The notes under the pieces: model-generated | The model's input: only the letters and a program-made list of their open reading frames with translations | Told to the model about the DNA's origin: nothing | The model's database searches: none | Program-made: the position numbers and the translations under genes | In this document: positions 33,095-37,822 of the stretch, piece by piece | Position numbering within the stretch: position 1 is the stretch's first letter | Layout: every line of letters starts with the position of its first letter | DNA from: GCA-020356105 sp041602815 | Lineage (GTDB): Bacteria; Pseudomonadota; Alphaproteobacteria; UBA8366; JADFVY01 | Length of the DNA stretch: 37,822 nucleotides | NCBI GenBank assembly: GCA_041602815.1 | Contig: JBFIFO010000018.1 | Location: 1-37,822 of the forward strand | Direction of reading: 5' to 3'

Positions 33095-33409
33095 AACAGT
33101 CCTTTCTTACCGCTCCAGCGGAAACCGCGGCCTGATTCTCGTATCCTGTTATTGTTCGACCCCGGCTATCCGTTTGTTTTTCCTGGATAGATTATCTTGT
33201 GCCGCATCCCGTATCGGATTTCGGCGGACCGGCCCTTTCCTGATCTTCCGATTTCGCGATCCCGCAACATCTCATTCGTCTCGTTGGCCCAAGTCGCCGG
33301 CTTTCGGAAATCCGCGGAACCAACACACCGCGGCCGAACGGGCCAGCCCGCCGCAATCTGACGGACAACCTGCTAAATATGGGTTAAGGAAAAAGAGGTA
33401 GGGGGGGCG
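33095..33409. other. 315-nt spacer between TctB and TctC copy 1
   Basis: No gene is visible. It lies between two leftward genes and probably holds a promoter for the downstream TctC; no clear -35/-10 pair was found. Near the right end is a 7-nt G run (33401-33407) beside a pyrimidine-rich stretch on the minus strand, just after the TctB stop. A GGTTAA/TTAACC repeat at 33382-33415 spans it with a long loop and is probably not a terminator. Confidence 0.4.
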
Positions 33410-33868
33410 TTAACCAAACAACCATTCGATCACAAACCCGCCGTGCAGGGGCAGCCGCAGCATCACATCGAAGATGAACCACATGCCGACGAGCCCGCCG
33501 GCCGACAGTGCCAGGCTCAATATCAGGGGCTCGCGCTGCTGCAGGCGCAGGAAGGCGAACAGGGCGACAGGCATCGCATAAAGAAAGCCGAACAGCAGGA
33601 TTGCAGTCATGAACGCAACCAGCCAACAGAACAGGATGCCTGCGGTCCTCAGCTTGCGGCGCTCGCCGTCGGAAAGGCCGCCGCCCGGATCGCGGCGTGC
33701 GGCGTCAACCTCGATCGCCAGCTGGATCGCGCACAGCACGGTCCCCGGGATGCCGATCACAAACGGCAGGAACCGGCCTTCGGCGGGAAAGCCGACCGCC
33801 ATCGCGACCATGCCGGCGAATATCGCCAGCATGACGGCGCTCACCAGTATCCGCCCGCTATGCGCCAA
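33410..33868 (-). CDS. TctB, small membrane subunit of tripartite tricarboxylate transporter
   Basis: A 152-residue membrane protein with four hydrophobic helices, the normal TctB size. A first helix (about residues 8-26) is followed by FPAEGRFLPFVIGIPGTVLC and a pair of helices around residues 75-103 and 112-132. It has an 11-nt overlap with the TctA gene, indicating translational coupling. It forms the integral membrane part of the importer with TctA and works with the periplasmic TctC. Confidence 0.9.
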   Translation of the reverse strand: MAHSGRILVSAVMLAIFAGMVAMAVGFPAEGRFLPFVIGIPGTVLCAIQLAIEVDAARRDPGGGLSDGERRKLRTAGILFCWLVAFMTAILLFGFLYAMPVALFAFLRLQQREPLILSLALSAGGLVGMWFIFDVMLRLPLHGGFVIEWLFG

Positions 33869-35360
33869 TTTCGAGACTCCTGCGCCGACCGCGCCGCCAC
33901 AGGTAGAATGCGATGCTGCCGCCGATCAACGCGAGAAAGACGAGCGACAGCGGCCGCATCAGGAAGGCCGGTCCCCAGATCGCCATGGCCTGGTGCAGCG
34001 AGACTTCGGCAATCGGGCCGAGCACGAGGCCGATCACGAAGGGCGGCCGCGGCCAGCCGGTCTCCTTGAGCCCGTAGCCCAGCAGCCCGAACAGCAGGAT
34101 CAGCAGCATGTTCTCCCAGGCGCCGTGGCTCAGATAGCTGCCGAGGAAGACCAGCACGAACACGAAGGGAATCAGCAGGCCGCCGCGCATGAACGCGAGC
34201 AGACCGACCCAGCGTGCGACGCCGAGGAACATGACGACCGCGAGAACGTTGGCGAGCACCAGCGCCCAGATCAGGGTCCACACGAGGTCCAGGTTCTCGA
34301 CGATCATGCGCGGACCCGGCTGGATGCCCAGCATGATCAGCGCGCCCAGCAGGATCGCCATGCCCGAACTGCCGGGAACGCCGAAGAACAGGGTCGGCAG
34401 CAGCGAGCCGCCCTCCTTGGAGTTGTTGGCGGTCTCGGGCGCGATCACGCCTTCCACCGCGCCCTTGCCGAATCGCTCCGGCGTCTTCGACGACTGCACC
34501 GCATGGCCGTAGCAGATCCACGACGCGGCATCGCCACCGAGGCCCGGGATCATGCCGATCACCGCGCCGATGATCGAGGTCCGCAACGACAGCCACCAGT
34601 GCCGGAAGACGTCGCCCATGCCGACGACCACGTCGCGGATGCTGTAATTGGCGGCGTCCCGGGTCACCGCGGATACCGAACCGCCCTTGACGCCAAGGGC
34701 GATCATCTCCGGCACCGCGAACATCGCCAGGATCGCCGTGATCAGATCGACCCCGTCCCACAGGAACAGCTGGCCGAAGGTGAAGCGCGCGACCCCGGTC
34801 TGCGGGTCCATGCCGACGAACGCGATCATCAGGCCGAACGCACCGACGATCATCCCTTTGATGAGGCTGTTGCCGCTGAGCGAGGCGATGAAGGTGATGC
34901 CGAGGATCGCCAGGAGGAAGAATTCGGCGGGGCTGAAGGCAAGCACGACCGGGGCCAGCACCGGGATCAACACCGCCAGCACGGCGGCCCCGATCACGCC
35001 ACCCAACCCGGATGCGCCGAGGCTGGCGCCCAGCGCCCGCCCGGCCTCCCCCTTCTGCGCCATCGGGAAGCCGTCCATGATGGTGGCGGCATCCGGCCCG
35101 GTGCCGGGCACCCCGAACAGGATGCTCGGCACCGACCCGCCGGTGTGCACCACCGCATGCATTGCCAGCAGGAACACCGCGCCCGCCGTCATATCCATGC
35201 CGAAGACGAACGGAATCAGCAGGACGATCCCCAGTTTTCCGCCGAGCCCCGGCACGGCGCCGAAGAACATGCCGATCGGGATGGCGATGAGGATCAGCCC
35301 GATCAGCGTCGGCGACGTCACCAGCCCGATCAGGCTGGAAAGGACCAGGTCGAGACCCAT
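33858..35360 (-). CDS. TctA, large permease subunit of tripartite tricarboxylate transporter
   Basis: A 500-residue membrane permease. TctA signatures: FGAVPGLGGKLGIVLLIPF (about residues 33-51), SVPSILFGVPGTGPDAATIMDG, MIPGLGGDAASWICYGHA (second repeat) and APETANNSKEGGSLLPTLFFGVPGSSG. About twelve helices with an internal two-fold repeat are seen. It is the usual separate form, unlike the fusion at 17299. The ATG has AAGGA upstream. It lies between TctC (42 nt upstream) and TctB (overlapping). The TctC on either side share an unusual tail, so this is one import system with two candidate binding proteins. Confidence 0.93.
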   Translation of the reverse strand: MGLDLVLSSLIGLVTSPTLIGLILIAIPIGMFFGAVPGLGGKLGIVLLIPFVFGMDMTAGAVFLLAMHAVVHTGGSVPSILFGVPGTGPDAATIMDGFPMAQKGEAGRALGASLGASGLGGVIGAAVLAVLIPVLAPVVLAFSPAEFFLLAILGITFIASLSGNSLIKGMIVGAFGLMIAFVGMDPQTGVARFTFGQLFLWDGVDLITAILAMFAVPEMIALGVKGGSVSAVTRDAANYSIRDVVVGMGDVFRHWWLSLRTSIIGAVIGMIPGLGGDAASWICYGHAVQSSKTPERFGKGAVEGVIAPETANNSKEGGSLLPTLFFGVPGSSGMAILLGALIMLGIQPGPRMIVENLDLVWTLIWALVLANVLAVVMFLGVARWVGLLAFMRGGLLIPFVFVLVFLGSYLSHGAWENMLLILLFGLLGYGLKETGWPRPPFVIGLVLGPIAEVSLHQAMAIWGPAFLMRPLSLVFLALIGGSIAFYLWRRGRRRSLEIGA

Positions 35361-35402
35361 GCCGGACCGTCCTTCGGCCGTACGTTACGGGTTCCGCCGC
35401 CG

Positions 35403-36626
35403 TTAGCTTTCGCAGTCCATCGTGGTCGGCTCGTTCTCGCCGCCCGGCTTGTAGGTGATGGCACAGATCATGCCGACCTTCAGAGCCTTGCGGTCCCCCT
35501 CGGCGCCGCCGATGCGGATCTTGGTGCGCGAGCCGCTGACCTTCGATTCCACCGTCTCGTCCCCGGAAAGGAAGGTGATCACCTTGCCCTTGTCCCCGAC
35601 GCTCAAGAGGTCCGTTTTGACCGAGAGCACCTTGACCTCGACGTTCATGATCGAGGCCACGAGCGCAACGGTATCCGGCGACTGGTTGAGTGCCGCATTG
35701 ATGGCTTCGGCAACGTCGTCGCCGTACAGCGGCACGATTGGGATGCCAAGCTTCTTGGCCTCCGCCAGCAGGTCGCCATCCCGGGTCGCGCTGCGGTACG
35801 CGGTGCGCAGCGTTTCCAAAATATCCTCCGGGACCCCCGGTGGCGCCGCGGTCAGGCGGGCCAGCTCGGTCTGCGACTGCACCAGCGCGATCAGCGAGCG
35901 GCCCTTGTCGGTGGTCACGAGGTCGCGGGCCTGCGGCAGATCGGAATCGGCGCCGCCACCGACCTCAAAAGCAAACCGCCCGTAGCCGTTGTCGACGAAG
36001 GGCTGGAACGAGCTGCGCGAGCCGAACGCGCCGGCAACGTCGCCACGCATGATCGCCATCTCGTCCTCCTTGCCGCTGTAGCCGGGAATGATCTTTAGCT
36101 TGAGGTCAATCGCCTCCATCAACATGCGGGTATCGTTGTACGACGCGGAACCGACGCCCGACACGCCGACGCGGATTGGCTCTGCCGCAGTCTGCAGGTC
36201 CTTGACGGTCGCCACGCCGGCATCCTTGCCCAGCAGGAAGGCACGCGGATCCGATGCCGCCTTGCCGATCCAGCTCATCTTGCGCAGGTCGAACTTGACG
36301 CCTTGCCGGTCGAGGATCTGCGCGTAGACCAGGCCGGTATTGAAGGTGCCGATGGTCAGCCCGTCGGGCTTGGCGGCGTAGAGCTGGTTGGCGCCGATGA
36401 TGTGGCCCGCGCCCGGCACGTTCTTGACGATGAACTCCGAGCCCGGCAGATGTTTTTCCATGTATTTGGCGATCAGCCTGCCATAGGTGTCGTAGCCGCC
36501 GCCCGCCTTGGTGGCGACGATGTAGGTCACGGTCTTGCCGTCGTAGTACTCCGCGCCGGCCAGCGCAGGGCCTGATGCCAGAAGCATCGACAGGCCGATC
36601 GCGGACGCAATGGTCCTGTGGATCAT
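35403..36626 (-). CDS. TctC-type binding protein with C-terminal extension, copy 2
   Basis: A 407-residue periplasmic binding protein, paralogous to the one at 31877. A signal peptide (about residues 1-23, ending PALAG) is followed by VATKAGGGYDTYGR and VKNVPGAGHIIGANQ. The C-terminal 75 residues again form the extra domain: KVSGSRTKIRIGG, LKVGMICAITYKP, NEPTTMDCE. The two conserved cysteines are 16 residues apart. The ATG has GGAGG 8 nt upstream. It is upstream of TctA and TctB in the same direction and is probably their main binding protein. Confidence 0.92.
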   Translation of the reverse strand: MIHRTIASAIGLSMLLASGPALAGAEYYDGKTVTYIVATKAGGGYDTYGRLIAKYMEKHLPGSEFIVKNVPGAGHIIGANQLYAAKPDGLTIGTFNTGLVYAQILDRQGVKFDLRKMSWIGKAASDPRAFLLGKDAGVATVKDLQTAAEPIRVGVSGVGSASYNDTRMLMEAIDLKLKIIPGYSGKEDEMAIMRGDVAGAFGSRSSFQPFVDNGYGRFAFEVGGGADSDLPQARDLVTTDKGRSLIALVQSQTELARLTAAPPGVPEDILETLRTAYRSATRDGDLLAEAKKLGIPIVPLYGDDVAEAINAALNQSPDTVALVASIMNVEVKVLSVKTDLLSVGDKGKVITFLSGDETVESKVSGSRTKIRIGGAEGDRKALKVGMICAITYKPGGENEPTTMDCES

Positions 36627-36745
36627 GGTGAAGTCCTCCCGTTCCGCCGGCGGAGCGGGCTGGTTCCGGCGCCCGCCGCCGCCACTGTTACGTCCCCATT
36701 TCCGACGTCGTTGCGCCGGTGCCGCGGCTGTACCGCCGCGGCGCT

Positions 36746-37333
36746 TCAGAAGCCCTCGGCGTTCTCCAGCTGCTCGAACCAGTCGAAGCCGATGGCCTTG
36801 ATGATCCGGCTGTTGACCACGATCACGCGGGCCTCGTTATCCGGATCGCCATTGAATCTCTTGTGCGCGCAGTAGGGCGGGATATAGACGAAATCGCCGG
36901 TGCTCCATTCGAAGCGCTTCGGCTCCTCCTCCCACTCCCACGAGAATTCGTCCTGGCAGTCGAAGCGCACGTCCCAGTGCAGGTCGTAACCGTTGCCCTC
37001 CACCACATAGGCGATCTCCTCGCTCATATGGCGGCTCTTGCCGGTGGCGCCGCCGGGCGGGATCAGCTGCATGTAGACGTCGACGCAGCACTCCATCGTG
37101 TCCATCTTCTCGTTCACGATGTGGCGGATCAGGCCGTCCGGCGATCTCTCGAAGGGCATGTCCCGCCACTTCACCACGTTGATGCGATTCTTGTAGTCCG
37201 CGCGAAACCGTGCCGACTGTTCGAGCGCCTCGGCATAGTAGTTGACGAAGGTCTCGCCGCTGTGCGCACGCTCGCGCTCCTGCGGATCGATGATCCGCGC
37301 AAGCCCGGCCTGGGTCCTGGTCTCTTCGCTCAT
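36746..37333 (-). CDS. Cupin-domain protein
   Basis: A 195-residue single-cupin protein. The metal-motif region reads RHMSEEIAYVVEGNGYDLHW (about residues 100-119), retaining His and the EE pair, and the second part is GDFVYIPPYCAHKRFNGDP. It resembles the N-terminal half of the bicupin at 20873, which has HMFEEVIYVLSGRG. The ATG at 37333 lies 14 nt after the stop of the upstream cupin gene, with GAGGAT upstream; the longer frame to 37789 overlaps that gene and is low-complexity. Together the two adjacent genes may be a split bicupin or a pair of related enzymes. They precede TctC, TctA and TctB in the same direction. Confidence 0.85.
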   Translation of the reverse strand: MSEETRTQAGLARIIDPQERERAHSGETFVNYYAEALEQSARFRADYKNRINVVKWRDMPFERSPDGLIRHIVNEKMDTMECCVDVYMQLIPPGGATGKSRHMSEEIAYVVEGNGYDLHWDVRFDCQDEFSWEWEEEPKRFEWSTGDFVYIPPYCAHKRFNGDPDNEARVIVVNSRIIKAIGFDWFEQLENAEGF

Positions 37334-37347
37334 GGCCGTTCGTATCC

Positions 37348-37822
37348 TCAGAGTTCCGGCGGCGGCATGTAATCTTCCTGTCCGGGCGCCGGGTCCTTTG
37401 GCGGATACTCGACGACCTTCTGGAACAGCATGTGCATGAACAGGAACAGCGGCTTGGCCTTCATCACCAGGACGATGGTCTCGTCCTCCTTGTCGTCGTT
37501 GAGATGCTGGTGCACGCAGCCGTTCTCGACGACCATGATGTCGCCGGCCTCGTAGTCGAAGCGCTTGCCGTCGTGGATGTCGTAGCCCTTGCCGCGCAGG
37601 CAGTAGAAGATGGCCGAGTTCATGTGGCCGTGGCGCTGGCCGGTGCCGCTCGGCGCGATGCACGAGATGTGGGTCTCGATCGACTGGGCGATGTCGGTCT
37701 TCTGCGGGTTGACGATCGACTTGTCGAACAGCTGCGGCCCGCCGCGCCATTCCTGGTCGAGCGCCGAGTAGACCCTGGGCTGGTTCCACAGCTTTTCCTG
37801 AAGCTCGCCATAGGTGCCCTCG
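37348..37822 (-). CDS. Cupin-domain protein (5' end outside window)
   Basis: An open frame continuing to the right edge, at least 157 residues, so the start is not in the window. The conserved cupin motif GTGQRHGHMNSAIFYCLRGKG has His-x-His, and the second part reads EAGDIMVVENGCVHQHLND with another His. This copy keeps a fuller set of metal ligands than the neighbouring single cupin. The ATG at 37623 is internal, because the frame is open and cupin-like upstream of it. It is the first visible gene of the leftward cupin-TctC-TctA-TctB set. Confidence 0.85.
   Translation of the reverse strand, partial: EGTYGELQEKLWNQPRVYSALDQEWRGGPQLFDKSIVNPQKTDIAQSIETHISCIAPSGTGQRHGHMNSAIFYCLRGKGYDIHDGKRFDYEAGDIMVVENGCVHQHLNDDKEDETIVLVMKAKPLFLFMHMLFQKVVEYPPKDPAPGQEDYMPPPEL

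Noticed and set aside
33401..33407. Seven-G run as a G-quadruplex or phase-variable tract
   Set aside because: It is a single run beyond the TctB stop, with no second G tract of similar length nearby and no reading-frame consequence.
1..37822. CRISPR arrays, insertion sequences, tRNA or rRNA genes
   Set aside because: No regularly spaced repeats, transposase genes, or RNA-gene folds were recognised.

Overview
The window is a high-GC chromosomal segment, most likely from an alphaproteobacterium of the Rhodospirillales kind. The reasons are: several Bug/TctC-type tripartite tricarboxylate transporter (TTT) parts, an AidB-like acyl-CoA dehydrogenase, a DUF1127 protein, CTTGAC-type promoter elements and an FNR/FixK-type box. 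No rRNA, tRNA, CRISPR array, insertion sequence or phage gene was seen. Both ends cut through genes: an MFS transporter on the left and a cupin protein on the right. The assignment rests on gene content read by eye, not on a database search.

Layout. 1-7.7 kb holds ordinary housekeeping and accessory genes: the MFS end, a two-helix membrane protein, a GcvA-type LysR regulator with a clear operator, DUF1127, an EamA permease, a quinone oxidoreductase/methyltransferase pair and the AidB-like enzyme. 7.7-14.5 kb is a respiratory block. A long AT-richer non-coding stretch with an FNR-like box and strong palindromes precedes a decaheme MtrA/DmsE/PioA-type cytochrome and an MtrB/PioB-type outer-membrane barrel, followed by cytochrome bd oxidase (CioAB type). 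14.6-17.0 kb runs leftward: a voltage-gated-type K+ channel with a zinc ribbon, a CHRD protein, a MarR regulator and a small protein with a histidine-rich tail.

17.3-37.8 kb is a large carboxylate uptake and catabolism region. It has a TctA-TctB fusion without an adjacent binding protein. A leftward group follows (LysR, TenA/PqqC-like diiron-type protein, bicupin, EutA-like ATPase). A rightward operon-like run begins behind a structured leader: UbiD decarboxylase, two half-size permeases, TctC, two beta-hydroxyacid dehydrogenases and a TPP enzyme. Last comes a leftward TTT system with two binding proteins sharing an unusual C-terminal domain, and two cupin genes.

How it may work together (inference). 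The porin-cytochrome pair could move electrons across the outer membrane under low oxygen, with the bd oxidase as a high-affinity quinol sink. The right half looks like import of an unidentified organic acid by TTT transporters, then prFMN-dependent (de)carboxylation, NAD(P)-dependent oxidation and TPP-dependent C-C cleavage. The substrate cannot be named from the sequence. The best candidates for something undescribed are the MtrAB module with its regulated leader, the EutA-like/TenA-like/bicupin group, and the UbiD/half-permease/TPP cluster.
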